DNA of 64,000 nt from Hallerella sp964397425 (GTDB lineage: Bacteria; Fibrobacterota; Fibrobacteria; Fibrobacterales; Fibrobacteraceae), in assembly GCA_964397425.1 (NCBI GenBank), contig CAYNID010000001.1, positions 434,001-498,000 of the forward strand, read 5' to 3'. A model generated the notes under the pieces. The model saw only the letters and a list, made by a program, of their open reading frames with translations. It did no database searches and was not told the DNA's origin. Below are positions 36,077 to 46,321 of the stretch, in pieces; the stretch's first letter is position 1; each line of letters starts with the position of its first letter. The position numbers and the translations under genes are program-made.

Positions 36077-36119
36077 AAGAAAAACTCCTCCCAAGGAAAG
36101 GAGAACCTTGAGAGGAGTT
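36077..36119 (-). terminator. terminator after glnS
   Basis: Minus strand: AACTCCTC and CAAGG pair with CCTTG and GAGGAGTT across a 9-base loop, then TTTTTCTTT. Confidence 0.85.
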
Positions 36120-36211
36120 AAGGGGGAGTGTTGTGTTCTTTAATTTAAGAAATGGGATTCGGCGGAAAAAGCGGTTGAAACGAAAATTCGTTTACAACTG
36201 TAACCATCCGA

Positions 36212-37891
36212 TCATTGTTTCGCTTGCGCCTTCCCCCAGGAATCCTTGAGCCCGACAGTGCGGTTGAAGACCGGGTGCCCCGGCGCGGAGTCGCGGAAAT
36301 CCAGGCAGAAATAGCCTTGCCGCATGAACTGGAAACGGTCTTCGACTTGGGCGTTTGCAAGCATCGGTTCGAGCTTCGCCTTTTTCACCACCAGGGAGTC
36401 CGGATTCAGATAATCCAGCGGATCTTCGCCATCGGGCACGTCGCCCGTATTTTCCAGGGTGAAGAGATTGTCGAACAGGCGGACTTCCGCGTCGACGGCA
36501 GTCGGCGCATAAACCCAGTGGATGGTACCTTTGACTTTCCGTCCGTCGGGGGAATCGCCGCCGCGCGTGGCGGGATCGTATGTGCAATGGATTTCGGTCA
36601 CGTTGCCGTTTGCGTCTTTTTCAACGCGGACACATTTGATGAAATAAGCGCCCTTCAAACGGACTTCTCCATCCGGTTTCAAACGGAAATATTTTTTCGG
36701 CGGATTTTCCATGAAGTCGTCGCGTTCAATGAAAATTTCCTTGCCGAACGGGACAGTCCTGGAGCCCGCATCCGGATCTTCGGGGTTGTTTTCAACGGAA
36801 AGCTCTTCGACTTTGCCGTCTTCCCAGTTGTCGATGACGACTTTGACCGGGTCGAGGACCGCCATGGCGCGGCGGGCCGTTTTGTTCAGCTCTTCGCGGA
36901 TGCAGAAGTATAAAAGGTTGATGTCGACCATGCTGTCGGCTTTGGAAATGCCGATGCGGTCACAAAATTCCCGGATGGATGCCGGCGTGTATCCGCGGCG
37001 GCGCAGTCCGCAAACGGTGGGCATCCGAGGGTCGTCCCAGCCCATGACGCGTCCGCTTTTCACCAGTTCCAACAGCTTGCGCTTGCTCATCACGGTGTAA
37101 GAAAGGTTCAGCCGCGCGAATTCAATTTGCTGCGGACGTTCCGGGAGGTTCAACGCTTCGAGGACCCAGTTGTAAAGCGGGCGGTGGGCTTCGAATTCCA
37201 ACGTGCAAATGGAATGCGTGATGCCTTCGATCCAATCGGAAAGGGGATGGGCGAAGTCATACATGGGGTAAATGCACCATTTGTCGCCGGTACGGTGATG
37301 CGTCGCATGCTTGATGCGGTAAACCGCGGGGTCACGCATGTTCATGTTCGGGCTCGAAAGGTCTATTTTGGCGCGGAGCGTTTTGGCGCCGTCGGGGAAT
37401 TCTCCCGCTTTCATCCGGCGAAAAAGTTCCAGGTTTTCTTCGATGCTGCGGTCCCGGTAAGGCGAAGGCTTCGACGGCTTTCCCGCATCGTTTCCGCGGT
37501 ATTCGCGCATTTCTTCTGGCGAAAGGTCGTCAACGTATGCTTTTCCCAATCGGATGAGCTCTTCGGCGAAGTCGTAAAGCTTGTCGTAATAATCGCTCGC
37601 GTAGTGGACGGGTTCTTCCCACTGGAATCCCAGCCAGTGAACGTCGTTGTAAATGGAATCCACGTATTCGGTGTCTTCCTTGGTGGGATTCGTATCGTCG
37701 AAACGGAGGTTCGTTTTGCCGCAGAATTTCTTCGCCGTGCCGAAATTCAAACAGATGCTTTTCGCGTGCCCAATATGGATGTAACCGTTCGGTTCTGGCG
37801 GAAAACGCGTCAGGACATGATCGCGCTTGCCGGACTTCAAGTCGCTTACGATGATGTCTTGTATAAAATTGGTCGATTCCGGGATGTCCAT
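36212..37891 (-). CDS. glnS: glutaminyl-tRNA synthetase
   Basis: 559 residues, class I synthetase charging tRNA-Gln directly. HIGH motif in PNGYIHIGHAKS and the KMSKS equivalent as VMSKRK, which is normal for GlnRS. The DDTNP block after the Rossmann start and the two C-terminal anticodon-binding barrels are present. GGAG lies 7 bases before the ATG. A direct GlnRS implies this organism need not rely on transamidation for Gln-tRNA. Divergent from the rRNA methyltransferase gene. Confidence 0.97.
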   Translation of the reverse strand: MDIPESTNFIQDIIVSDLKSGKRDHVLTRFPPEPNGYIHIGHAKSICLNFGTAKKFCGKTNLRFDDTNPTKEDTEYVDSIYNDVHWLGFQWEEPVHYASDYYDKLYDFAEELIRLGKAYVDDLSPEEMREYRGNDAGKPSKPSPYRDRSIEENLELFRRMKAGEFPDGAKTLRAKIDLSSPNMNMRDPAVYRIKHATHHRTGDKWCIYPMYDFAHPLSDWIEGITHSICTLEFEAHRPLYNWVLEALNLPERPQQIEFARLNLSYTVMSKRKLLELVKSGRVMGWDDPRMPTVCGLRRRGYTPASIREFCDRIGISKADSMVDINLLYFCIREELNKTARRAMAVLDPVKVVIDNWEDGKVEELSVENNPEDPDAGSRTVPFGKEIFIERDDFMENPPKKYFRLKPDGEVRLKGAYFIKCVRVEKDANGNVTEIHCTYDPATRGGDSPDGRKVKGTIHWVYAPTAVDAEVRLFDNLFTLENTGDVPDGEDPLDYLNPDSLVVKKAKLEPMLANAQVEDRFQFMRQGYFCLDFRDSAPGHPVFNRTVGLKDSWGKAQAKQ

Positions 37892-37990
37892 AATCTTCTC
37901 CAGAAAGAGTTTTCGGTGGAAAGTTAGAAAAGCTTTGCCGAAAAAACTATATTCGTCGCGGATGATGCGCCTTTGCCGCGGTGGTTCTCG

Positions 37991-38953
37991 ATGTCTTTAA
38001 ACGATTTTAAAATTCTCTTGGAAAAAGCCCATGCCCGGCGTTCGCCCCTTTTCCCTTTGACAGACGCGTATCGGATTGTGAATGGCGTCGAAGACGGATT
38101 TCCCGGCGTGGCAGTTGACCGCTACGCGGATTGCTTTCAAATTCAGTATTTTGGAACGGATTTGCTTTCTGTCCGTGAGGATTTGGCCAGGGCGGTTTCC
38201 CGCGTATTTTCGCCGCGATTTCTCGTTTCCAAATTCCGCCTTTCGCCATCGGGAAATTCCCTTGAAAAACCGGAAATGCAGCTGGAATTGGGCAGGGAAT
38301 CCGACAGTGCGACCGTTGTGCGCGAAGGGAATTGCAAATTCCACGTGGATTTGCTCGACACGGTGAATCCGGGGCTCTTCCTCGACATGCGCGACGGGCG
38401 TTTTGACGTGGAATCCCGCGCGGCGGGAAAGGAAATTTTGAATCTTTTCAGTTATACGTGCGCCTTTGCCGTTCATGCGAGAATCGGAGGCGCGAAGCGC
38501 GCTGTCAACGCGGATATCAGCGGAAAGATTTTGGAAAAGGGCCGGGAAAATTACCGCTTGAACGGGATAGAAATGCTCCGCGGTGAATTTTTCAAGGGCG
38601 ACGCCAGAGAATATTTGGACTGGTGCCGACGCAAAAAAGTGAAATTCGGCGGAGTCGTGTTCGATCCGCCCAGCTTTTCCCGCAACAGGGGCAAAGTGTT
38701 TTCTGTCAAAAACGAATTTCAAACCCTTGTCGACGAAGTTGCGGAAATCCTCGAACCGGGAGCGTTCTTTTTGGCGAGTTCCAATTTCAGCGGATTTGTC
38801 AGAGAATCCTTTGCGAAAGAAACCCTCCAAACGGTACGGAAGCGCTTCCCGAAAGCGAAAACGGCTTGGGTCCGCGGACAGGGAATGGATTTTCCGGGGG
38901 CGGGAACGCGGCGGGAAAGTTCCCTCGTCGCCGTCATGATTGAAACGGAATGA
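37991..38953 (+). CDS. RlmI-type class I SAM-dependent rRNA methyltransferase
   Basis: 320 residues from the first ATG; a TTG 18 bases upstream in frame is an alternative. An N-terminal PUA-like region (GVEDGFPGVAVDRYAD) is followed by a Rossmann methyltransferase domain with ILNLFSYTCAFAVHA and the catalytic-type VFDPPSFSR. This is the COG1092 family that makes 5-methylcytosine in 23S rRNA. Which base is modified cannot be told. Convergent with the DHH gene, 3 bases apart. Confidence 0.85.
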   Translation: MSLNDFKILLEKAHARRSPLFPLTDAYRIVNGVEDGFPGVAVDRYADCFQIQYFGTDLLSVREDLARAVSRVFSPRFLVSKFRLSPSGNSLEKPEMQLELGRESDSATVVREGNCKFHVDLLDTVNPGLFLDMRDGRFDVESRAAGKEILNLFSYTCAFAVHARIGGAKRAVNADISGKILEKGRENYRLNGIEMLRGEFFKGDAREYLDWCRRKKVKFGGVVFDPPSFSRNRGKVFSVKNEFQTLVDEVAEILEPGAFFLASSNFSGFVRESFAKETLQTVRKRFPKAKTAWVRGQGMDFPGAGTRRESSLVAVMIETE

Positions 38954-38956
38954 CCG

Positions 38957-39922
38957 CTACGGTGCGCCCGTGCCGTTTTCTAATTGCGCCTGTATCAGGG
39001 AGAGCAATTCGGCGATCAAATCGTCGAACGGTTTATCGGAATTTGCACCCGCGGCGCGCACGTGACCTCCTCCGCCGAACGCGCCTGCAATTTTGTTCAC
39101 ATCGACAACGTAATTTGAACGCAGGCTGATTTTGTTTTGACCGGCTACCGGATAAATGAAAATGGCGACTTCCGTTCCGCTGACTTCGCGGATAGAATCG
39201 ATGACGGAATTCAAATCCAGAGGTGTCGCGTGGAAGTGATCGAGCTCTTTTTGCGAGATACCCGCATAGACGACTTTTCCGCCAAGTCCCAGCCGGCATT
39301 TTTGCAAAATGAATCCGGTGACGAGAGTTTCTTTGTAAGAACGCGTGTAATAAGTGTCGTTGATAATCTTTGTGAAATCGCATCCCTTGTCGATTAAGTC
39401 GCCGACTGCGTTCATGGTGCGCTTTCCCGTGCAGCTGAATTTGAACGCTCCCGTGTCGTGGACGATTCCGAGGTAAAGACAGTTTGCCGTGTCGCGGCTG
39501 ATTTTTTCTGGATTGAGCAGACGGTAAAGGACTTCGCTTGCGGAACTGGCTTTCGGATCGATGAAGTTTTCATGGCAAAGGCTGTGCGGATTGCTGATAT
39601 GATGGTCGATGTTGCACGTGACCGTCGCTTTGGCAAGGCATTCCGTTCCGCGGGCACCGCACCGTTCAAAAGAAGGCGTGTCCATGAGGAATGCCAAATC
39701 CACTTGGCGTCCATCGTATTCGGAAAGGATTCTTTCCGCGCCTTTTAACAGCCGGAAACTTTCCGGGAATGCTTCTGCAAAGACCTGAACTTTGCAATGC
39801 GGATAATTGTCCGCGATGTAATTATAAAGCCCAAGGCATGAACCGATGCAATCACCGTCTGGGCGGACGTGCCCGAAAATCGCAATGGATGCGGCTTTGG
39901 AAATCATAGGGTCGAGAGTCAT
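38957..39922 (-). CDS. DHH/DHHA1 phosphoesterase, NrnA-like
   Basis: 321 residues from ATG 39922, chosen because GGAGGAGG lies 7 bases upstream and the start overlaps the preceding stop (ATGA). Metal ligands: GHVRPDGDCIGS, the MDTP block and NIDHHISN (DHH). The C-terminal DHHA1 domain ends GGGGHVRAAGA. The family degrades nano-RNA and/or pApA and may dephosphorylate pAp. Translationally coupled with the acetyltransferase gene, though no functional link is evident. Confidence 0.88.
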   Translation of the reverse strand: MTLDPMISKAASIAIFGHVRPDGDCIGSCLGLYNYIADNYPHCKVQVFAEAFPESFRLLKGAERILSEYDGRQVDLAFLMDTPSFERCGARGTECLAKATVTCNIDHHISNPHSLCHENFIDPKASSASEVLYRLLNPEKISRDTANCLYLGIVHDTGAFKFSCTGKRTMNAVGDLIDKGCDFTKIINDTYYTRSYKETLVTGFILQKCRLGLGGKVVYAGISQKELDHFHATPLDLNSVIDSIREVSGTEVAIFIYPVAGQNKISLRSNYVVDVNKIAGAFGGGGHVRAAGANSDKPFDDLIAELLSLIQAQLENGTGAP

Positions 39923-40527
39923 TGGACGACCTCCTCCGGGTTCCGGTTCCAGTTTTTGAATTTGTCTGCTTCTGTGATTTTTCGAATGACGCGGCACGGG
40001 TTTCCCACGGCGACAGAGTCGCTTGGAATGTCTTTGACGACAACGCTTCCGCCGCCGATGACGACATTGCTTCCGATGCGGACTCCGGGCATCACCTGGG
40101 TGCCGCCGCCAATCCACACGTTGTCGCCGACAGTTATCGGGTAGGCGTATTCCAAGCCTTTGTTCCGGCGTTCAAAATCGACGGGGTGGCCTGCCGTGTA
40201 AAATCCGCAATTCGGGCCGATGAAAACGTTGTCGCCGAAGATGACTTTGCCCGGATCCAAAATGACCAGGTTGTGGTTTGAAAAAAAGTTTTCGCCAATT
40301 TCGATATTTGAACCGTAATCGCAGAAAAAGGGGGCGAGGACGGTAAACTGCTTAGGGGTCTTTCCCAAAAGCGTTCGGAGGATTTTCTGCTGACCTTCGG
40401 TGTCCGAGGGGCGGAGCTGATTGTATGCATGGCAGAGTTCTTTGGCGTCTAGGCGTTCTTTTAAAAGGGGAAGGTCGTAATTGCCGTCGTAAAGCATCTG
40501 TTTCTGCATTTTTTCTTTTTCAGTCAT
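39919..40527 (-). CDS. sugar O-acetyltransferase (maltose/galactoside acetyltransferase family)
   Basis: 202 residues with left-handed beta-helix hexapeptide repeats from about residue 70 (GSNIEIGENF, VWIGGGTQVMPGVRIG, NVVIGGGSVV). The N-terminal helical cap EKEKMQKQMLYDGNYD is typical of Maa/LacA/NodL. It transfers acetyl from acetyl-CoA to a sugar hydroxyl. AAGGAG lies 6 bases before ATG. A minus-strand TATATT at 40566-40561 may be its -10. Confidence 0.88.
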   Translation of the reverse strand: MTEKEKMQKQMLYDGNYDLPLLKERLDAKELCHAYNQLRPSDTEGQQKILRTLLGKTPKQFTVLAPFFCDYGSNIEIGENFFSNHNLVILDPGKVIFGDNVFIGPNCGFYTAGHPVDFERRNKGLEYAYPITVGDNVWIGGGTQVMPGVRIGSNVVIGGGSVVVKDIPSDSVAVGNPCRVIRKITEADKFKNWNRNPEEVVQ

Positions 40528-40612
40528 CCAGAACTCCTTGAGGATTTCTCCGTTTTCGTCAATATAGTTTTTGAAGGTGCCGCTTTTGGCAAAAGGATTT
40601 CTGGAAAATAGT

Positions 40613-40618
40613 TATATT
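40613..40618 (+). promoter_or_regulatory. candidate -10 TATATT giving a leaderless ispG transcript
   Basis: TATATT ends only 6 bases before the ispG ATG and there is no Shine-Dalgarno. Transcription starting 7 bases downstream would begin at the A of ATG. Confidence 0.5.
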
Positions 40619-40624
40619 AAGTCC

Positions 40625-42364
40625 ATGCCCGAAATATTTGATTTTCCTTATTTGCAAAACCGTTTTTCTCCGGTCCGCCGGAAAACGGTCCAGGTGAGAG
40701 TCGGGAACGCCGTTATCGGTGGCGGCGCACCGGTCCTTGTCCAATCCATGACGACAACGAAACCCAAAGAGGTGGAAAAAACGGTCCAGGAAACTCTGGA
40801 CTTGGCCCGTGCCGGTTGCGGCCTCGTGCGCATTACCGCGCCGACGTTGGCAGACGCAGCCGCTTTGAAAGAAGTTATGGAAAAAATCCGGGCGACGGGA
40901 TGTCAAATTCCCGTTTCCGCCGATATCCATTTTCAGCCGAAAGCCGCTTTTGAAGCGCTCAAATGGGTCGAAAAAGTCCGCATCAATCCGGGAAATTTTG
41001 TGGATACGGGCATCGCGGCATTGGACAAACAAGCCGAAAAAAGTTTTGACGAGGGCCGTGAAAAAGTCTTTGAAACGTTCACGCCGTTTGTCCGCGAAGC
41101 GAAACGCCTTGGCCGCGCCATCCGCATTGGCGTGAACCACGGCTCTCTTTCTGCCCGGATGCTTTACCGTTACGGCGATACCGTCGAAGGCATGGTGGAA
41201 AGCGCCATGGAATATTTGGCGGTATGCGAAGCGGAACATTTCAAAGATGTCGTGGTGAGCCTCAAATCGTCGACGCCGCGCGTTGCCATTTGCGCTTATC
41301 GGATGCTCGCCGCGCGTCTTGAAAAAGAGCATTTTACGCCATATCCTTTCCATGTGGGAGTCACAGAAGCCGGAGCCGGCGAAGATGGCCGTCTCAAATC
41401 GGCGGTGGGCATCGGCTCGCTCCTTCTCGACGGGCTTGCGGACACAATCCGCGTCTCGCTCACCGAAGATCCTGTCGCCGAAGTTCCTGTGGCGCAAAAG
41501 CTCATCGACGCTTGCGCCCTGCCCCGGGAAACTCTGAATTTCAAGGTCCCCGAATGGAAAAAGGACCCTTACCATTATGCGCGCAGGGAATCTCGCCCGG
41601 TGTCGATTTCGGGAACGTCCGTCGGCGGAACGGAACCTGTCCGCGTAGGGCTTTCCGCTTCGGCGGTCAGCGTCACCGGAAAGACAAGGTCTCCGGAATT
41701 CGCCTTTACGGGAATGGAATCCGGGAACGTAGTCGTCTTCCGCGATTCGTTTGACATCGACGCTTACGCCGCCGGGGACAAAGTCGTGCAGGAATCGTCG
41801 CCTGTGGTCTATGCCGGGGAAAACTTCCTTTATGGAACGCGGGCCTTGGCGTCGGCGCTCGCTTTGCGCGAGGCGAAAAATCCGATTTTGCTTTACCGGA
41901 AAATTTCCGGGGATGAACTGGATACGTTGAAAACGGCTGCCGAATTCGGATGCCTTCTTTCGGATGGAGTCGGCGACGCCGTCGTCATTGAAAAACAGCA
42001 AGACGAAATGGTTGCCGTTAATCTTGCCTTCGACATTCTTCAGGCGGCGGGCGTCCGGCGCAGCAAAACGGAATTCATCAGCTGTCCGAGCTGTGGACGG
42101 ACCCTTTACAACATTCAGCAGGTCTTGGGGAAAATTCAAGCGCGCCTTGGAAAACTCCAGGACATTTCCATTGCAGTCATGGGCTGCATCGTGAATGGTA
42201 CGGGCGAAATGGCGGATGCCGATTTCGGTTACGTCGGCGGCGCTCCGGGATTCATCAACCTGTTCGAAGGCAAAACCTGCGTTAAGAAGAACGTGCCGGA
42301 AGAAAAAGCCTTGGACGAATTGGTGGAACTCATCAAGTCCCGGGGCCGCTACAAGGAAGCTTAA
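40625..42364 (+). CDS. ispG: 4-hydroxy-3-methylbut-2-enyl diphosphate synthase, long three-domain form
   Basis: Iron-sulfur enzyme of the MEP isoprenoid pathway. 579 residues from ATG 40625. The N-terminal TIM barrel carries VQSMTTTKP, ADIHFQPKAA and RINPGN. A large insertion domain (about 270-480) marks the long form found in Bacteroidetes, Chlamydia and plants. The [4Fe-4S] cysteines are in SCPSCGRTLYN and VMGCIVNGTGE. It implies isoprenoids by the MEP route. serA follows 36 bases later. Confidence 0.96.
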   Translation: MPEIFDFPYLQNRFSPVRRKTVQVRVGNAVIGGGAPVLVQSMTTTKPKEVEKTVQETLDLARAGCGLVRITAPTLADAAALKEVMEKIRATGCQIPVSADIHFQPKAAFEALKWVEKVRINPGNFVDTGIAALDKQAEKSFDEGREKVFETFTPFVREAKRLGRAIRIGVNHGSLSARMLYRYGDTVEGMVESAMEYLAVCEAEHFKDVVVSLKSSTPRVAICAYRMLAARLEKEHFTPYPFHVGVTEAGAGEDGRLKSAVGIGSLLLDGLADTIRVSLTEDPVAEVPVAQKLIDACALPRETLNFKVPEWKKDPYHYARRESRPVSISGTSVGGTEPVRVGLSASAVSVTGKTRSPEFAFTGMESGNVVVFRDSFDIDAYAAGDKVVQESSPVVYAGENFLYGTRALASALALREAKNPILLYRKISGDELDTLKTAAEFGCLLSDGVGDAVVIEKQQDEMVAVNLAFDILQAAGVRRSKTEFISCPSCGRTLYNIQQVLGKIQARLGKLQDISIAVMGCIVNGTGEMADADFGYVGGAPGFINLFEGKTCVKKNVPEEKALDELVELIKSRGRYKEA

Positions 42365-42400
42365 GTTTTACAAATGAACCTTCACCAAAAGGAACTCAAA

Positions 42401-43570
42401 ATGCGTAAAGTCAAAACGTTGAACAACATTTCCCAGAAAGGATTGGAACTTTTCGGAAAAGACTACGAAGTCTCCGATGCCGTAGAATCTCCGGAAGCCA
42501 TCCTTGTCCGCAGCGCACAGGTCGATACGGATTCTTTTGATGGCCTGTTGGCTGTCGCCCGCGCCGGTGCCGGGGTGAACAACATCACCATCGACAAGGC
42601 GAGTGCAAAGGGAATTTGCGTTTTCAACACGCCCGGCGCCAACGCGAATGCCGTCGCGGAACTGGTGATGACCGTTTTGGGCATGGCTGTCCGCCATGTC
42701 GGCGAAGCGGCTGCCTGGGTGAAAAGCCTGGATCCGAATGATCCCGCTTTGGACAAAACGATTGAAAAGGGCAAAAAGATGTTCTCCGGTACGGAACTTG
42801 CCGGCAAGACTCTGGGCGTCATCGGGCTTGGAAAAATCGGCGTTCTCGTTTCGAACTACGCCCGTTGGAAGAACATGAAGGTCGTCGCCTATGATCCGTA
42901 TCCGAGTGCCGCCAACATGCACAAGCTCTCGAATGTCGTGACCGTTGTGAAAACTCTCGACGAAGTCATCGCCTGCGCCGATTACCTCACCGTCCACGTT
43001 CCTTTCATCAAGGGCGTGACCGAAAATATGTTGAATGCGAAAAATCTTTCCGCGTTCAAGGGCTCCTTGATTTTGAACTTCGCAAGGGGCGGCATCGTGG
43101 AAATGGATGCGGTTTACAAGATGCTCGAAGAGGGCCGCTTGGAAGGCTATCTGACGGACTTTGCAGATTCCCGTTCCCTCCAGACTCCCAAAATTTCGAT
43201 TTTCCCGCACTTGGGCGCAAGCACCGAAGAAGCGGAAGACAATTGCGCCGTCATGGCTGTGGAAGAACTCAAAAATTACCTGGAATTCGGCGTTGTCCGC
43301 AATTCGGTGAACTTCCCGCCGTTAGACAGCTTCCCGCATGCCGAAGTGAAGAGCCGTGTCGTCGTCATCAACCAGGACGTTCCCAACATGATTGCCGAAA
43401 TCACGAAGGTCTTTGGCGCGGCGAACATCAACATTGCAAGCTTCAGCAACAAGTCGAACGGCAAAATCGGTTACAACCTGATCGATGTCGAAGCGACTGT
43501 CGACGATTCCATCATTGACGAATTGAAGAAACTCGACAAGGTTATCCGCGTCCGGGTCATTCACTTCTAA
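42401..43570 (+). CDS. serA: D-3-phosphoglycerate dehydrogenase with ACT domain
   Basis: First step of serine synthesis. 389 residues from ATG 42401, with AAGGA 7 bases upstream (an ATG 27 bases earlier is less supported). NAD site GVIGLGKIGV, catalytic-region RGGIVEMDA and HLGASTEEAEDN. The C-terminal ACT domain (about 320-389) suggests serine feedback. A terminator follows. Confidence 0.94.
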   Translation: MRKVKTLNNISQKGLELFGKDYEVSDAVESPEAILVRSAQVDTDSFDGLLAVARAGAGVNNITIDKASAKGICVFNTPGANANAVAELVMTVLGMAVRHVGEAAAWVKSLDPNDPALDKTIEKGKKMFSGTELAGKTLGVIGLGKIGVLVSNYARWKNMKVVAYDPYPSAANMHKLSNVVTVVKTLDEVIACADYLTVHVPFIKGVTENMLNAKNLSAFKGSLILNFARGGIVEMDAVYKMLEEGRLEGYLTDFADSRSLQTPKISIFPHLGASTEEAEDNCAVMAVEELKNYLEFGVVRNSVNFPPLDSFPHAEVKSRVVVINQDVPNMIAEITKVFGAANINIASFSNKSNGKIGYNLIDVEATVDDSIIDELKKLDKVIRVRVIHF

Positions 43571-43590
43571 ATTTTGAAACTCGATAAGCG

Positions 43591-43619
43591 ACCGCCGGAT
43601 TCCATGCCGGCGGTTTTTT
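43591..43619 (+). terminator. terminator after serA
   Basis: Arms ACCGCCGG/CCGGCGGT, 8-base loop, T run. Confidence 0.9.
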
Positions 43620-43652
43620 GCTAGTTTTGCCCAAAAATTCGAAGGTGTAATT

Positions 43653-46301
43653 ATGTCCGAAACGATGACTTCTGCGCAAGTGCGCGAATCTTTTATCAAG
43701 TTCTTTGAATCGAAAGGACACTTGTTTGTCCGCAGCTCGCCGGTCGTTCCCCACGATGATCCGACGCTCATGTTTACGAACGCCGGCATGAACCAGTTCA
43801 AGGCGATTTTCCTGGGAGACAATCCCAAGGGATGGAAGCGGGTCTGCAACAGCCAGAAGTGCATTCGCGTATCGGGAAAGCACAACGATTTGGATGTCGT
43901 TGGCCGAGACAATTACCACCACACATTTTTTGAAATGCTCGGCAACTGGTCGTTTGGCGATTATTACAAGCGCGAAGCTATCTCGTGGGCATGGGAACTC
44001 CTGACCGAAGTCTGGAAGCTCCCCAAGGAGCGCTTGTTCGCGACTGTATTCCAGGACGATGACGAGGCGTGGCAAATTTGGAAAGAAGTCTCCGGGCTTC
44101 CCGATGACCGCATCATGCGTTTTGACGCCCATTCGAATTTCTGGGAAATGGGCGACACCGGTCCCTGCGGCCCCTGCTCCGAAATTCATTATGACCGCGG
44201 CGATTTGGCGACTCAGGCGGAGACTTTCAAAGATCCGATTCTGGGCGTGAACGGCGAAAATGACCGTTACATTGAAATTTGGAACAACGTGTTCATGCAA
44301 TATGAACGCCTTTCCGATGGCTCGCTTGTCCCGCTCAAGGCGAAAAATGTCGATACGGGCATGGGCTTTGAACGGATATGCTCCATTTTGCAGGGCAAGA
44401 CAAGCAATTACGACACGGATGTGTTCAGCCCTATTATCCGCAAGGTCGCGGAACTTTCCGGCGTTCCTTACAGCGCAGGAAAAGAGGGGACTCCGCATCG
44501 CGTCATCGCGGATCACCTCCGCGCCATTTCCTTTGCAATTGCCGACGGGGCGCTCCCGTCTAACGAAGGCCGCGGGTACGTCTTGCGACGCATTTTGCGC
44601 CGCGCGAGCCGCTTTGCGCGCCTTCTCGGTCAAACGTCTCCCTTTATCTGCAAATTGGTGCAAGTCCTGGCGGATACAATGGGGGATGCCTTCCCGGAAA
44701 TCCGCGAACGCAGGGATTTTGTCGCATCGGTCATTCAAAGCGAAGAAGAAAGCTTTATCCGGACTCTGGATGCGGGGCTTGAACGCTTTGCCGCCATTTC
44801 CGCGGATTTGAAAAAGGGCGAAAGCATTCCCGGCGATAAAGTGTTCCTCCTTTACGATACATACGGATTCCCCCCCGATCTCACGGGAATCTTAGCCGAG
44901 GAAAAGGGCCTTCTCATTGACGAAAAGGGCTATGAAAAGTGCATGGAAGAACAAAAAGCCCGCGCCCGTGCGAACATGAAAAAAGGCATCGATACGATGG
45001 GCTCCGAAGGATGGACCGAATACGCGGTCGGATCGACGAAGTTTGTCGGCTATGATGTGAACGCGGCGAAAGTCAAGGTCCTCCGTTACCGCGAAGACAA
45101 GGGAATCCTTTCCATCGTTCTCGACACGACTCCGTTTTATGCGGAAATGGGCGGTCAGGTCGGTGACAAGGGAACCCTTTCTGCTGAGGGAATCGAAATT
45201 TCGATATTTGACACGGTCCGCGTCAACGACACGACAGTGCACCGTGGAAAAGTGATCAAGGGCGTTGCGGACAGGGATTCGATGGCTTCGGAATTTTTTG
45301 CGACAGTCGACGATGCCCGCAGAGCCGACATCCGCAAGAACCATTCGGCGACGCACTTGATCCAGGCGGCTCTCCGGCAGATTTTGGGCTCCCACGTGCA
45401 GCAGCAGGGAAGCTTTGTTTCGAACGAATTGCTCCGCTTTGACTTTAGCCATTTTAACGCGATGACCGAAGACGAAATCCAGCAAGTCGAAGACTTGGTG
45501 AATGCGAAAGTGATGGAATGTTTGCCGGTGTCGACCGACGTGATGAACGTGGACGAAGCGAAGGCGAGCGGTGCCATGGCGCTTTTTGGCGAAAAATACG
45601 GAGACACGGTCCGCGTCGTGAAAATGGGAAACTCCGGCGAGGAATTTTCTAGGGAACTGTGCGGTGGTCTGCACGTTCAAAATACGGGAAACATCGGAAT
45701 GGTGAAAATCATCTCCGAATCGAGCGTGTCTTCGGGCGTGCGCCGTATCGAAGCGGTGACAGGGCGCGGCGCGCTGATTCTGTTGCGCGCGGGAACGCGC
45801 ATTTTGACCGCGCTCCGCGAACAGCTCCGCTGCAAGGATGCCGAAGTGCTCGACCGGATTCAGCAGGCGTTTGCCAAAACGCAGAGCCTTGAAAAAAGTT
45901 TGCAATCGGTGCAATTGGAACTGGCGACTCTGGCGGCTGGCGATCTTCTGCAAGGGGCTGTCAATGTTCTGGGCGTTAAACTTTATGTCCGCGAAATGTC
46001 CATTCCGGATGACCGCTTCAAGAACTTGCTCGACGGCGTTCAAAGCCGGCTGGATACGGATTCCGTCGCCGTCATTGCGAACAAAGGAACGGGAAACGGC
46101 AACATCGCCGTGATTGTCGGCAAGAACGTTGTTCTCAAAGGCATCAAGGCGGGCGACATGGTCCGTGACCTCGCGAAGGTTTGCAACGGAAAGGGCGGTG
46201 GCCGCCCGGACCGCGCCCAAGCGGGAACCCGTGAACCGGAAAAAATCGCAGCCGCCATCGCCGATGCGAACAATTGGATTCGTGCAAAGCTCGGAGCCTG
46301 A
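43653..46301 (+). CDS. alaS: alanyl-tRNA synthetase
   Basis: 882 residues, full length. Class II catalytic core with FTNAGMNQFK, RDNYHHTFFEMLGNWSFGDYYK-type core sequence and FWEMGDTGPCGPCSEIH. The editing domain has HSATHLIQAALR and CGGLH. The C-terminal DHHA1-type region ends GKGGGRPDRAQAG. AAGG lies 9 bases before the ATG. Followed by ridA 20 bases downstream. Confidence 0.97.
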   Translation: MSETMTSAQVRESFIKFFESKGHLFVRSSPVVPHDDPTLMFTNAGMNQFKAIFLGDNPKGWKRVCNSQKCIRVSGKHNDLDVVGRDNYHHTFFEMLGNWSFGDYYKREAISWAWELLTEVWKLPKERLFATVFQDDDEAWQIWKEVSGLPDDRIMRFDAHSNFWEMGDTGPCGPCSEIHYDRGDLATQAETFKDPILGVNGENDRYIEIWNNVFMQYERLSDGSLVPLKAKNVDTGMGFERICSILQGKTSNYDTDVFSPIIRKVAELSGVPYSAGKEGTPHRVIADHLRAISFAIADGALPSNEGRGYVLRRILRRASRFARLLGQTSPFICKLVQVLADTMGDAFPEIRERRDFVASVIQSEEESFIRTLDAGLERFAAISADLKKGESIPGDKVFLLYDTYGFPPDLTGILAEEKGLLIDEKGYEKCMEEQKARARANMKKGIDTMGSEGWTEYAVGSTKFVGYDVNAAKVKVLRYREDKGILSIVLDTTPFYAEMGGQVGDKGTLSAEGIEISIFDTVRVNDTTVHRGKVIKGVADRDSMASEFFATVDDARRADIRKNHSATHLIQAALRQILGSHVQQQGSFVSNELLRFDFSHFNAMTEDEIQQVEDLVNAKVMECLPVSTDVMNVDEAKASGAMALFGEKYGDTVRVVKMGNSGEEFSRELCGGLHVQNTGNIGMVKIISESSVSSGVRRIEAVTGRGALILLRAGTRILTALREQLRCKDAEVLDRIQQAFAKTQSLEKSLQSVQLELATLAAGDLLQGAVNVLGVKLYVREMSIPDDRFKNLLDGVQSRLDTDSVAVIANKGTGNGNIAVIVGKNVVLKGIKAGDMVRDLAKVCNGKGGGRPDRAQAGTREPEKIAAAIADANNWIRAKLGA

Positions 46302-46321
46302 TTTTTCGAAAGGAGTTTCGG

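Noticed and set aside
40559..42139. 526-codon open frame antisense to ispG
   Set aside because: No domain signal; ispG on the other strand is unambiguous.
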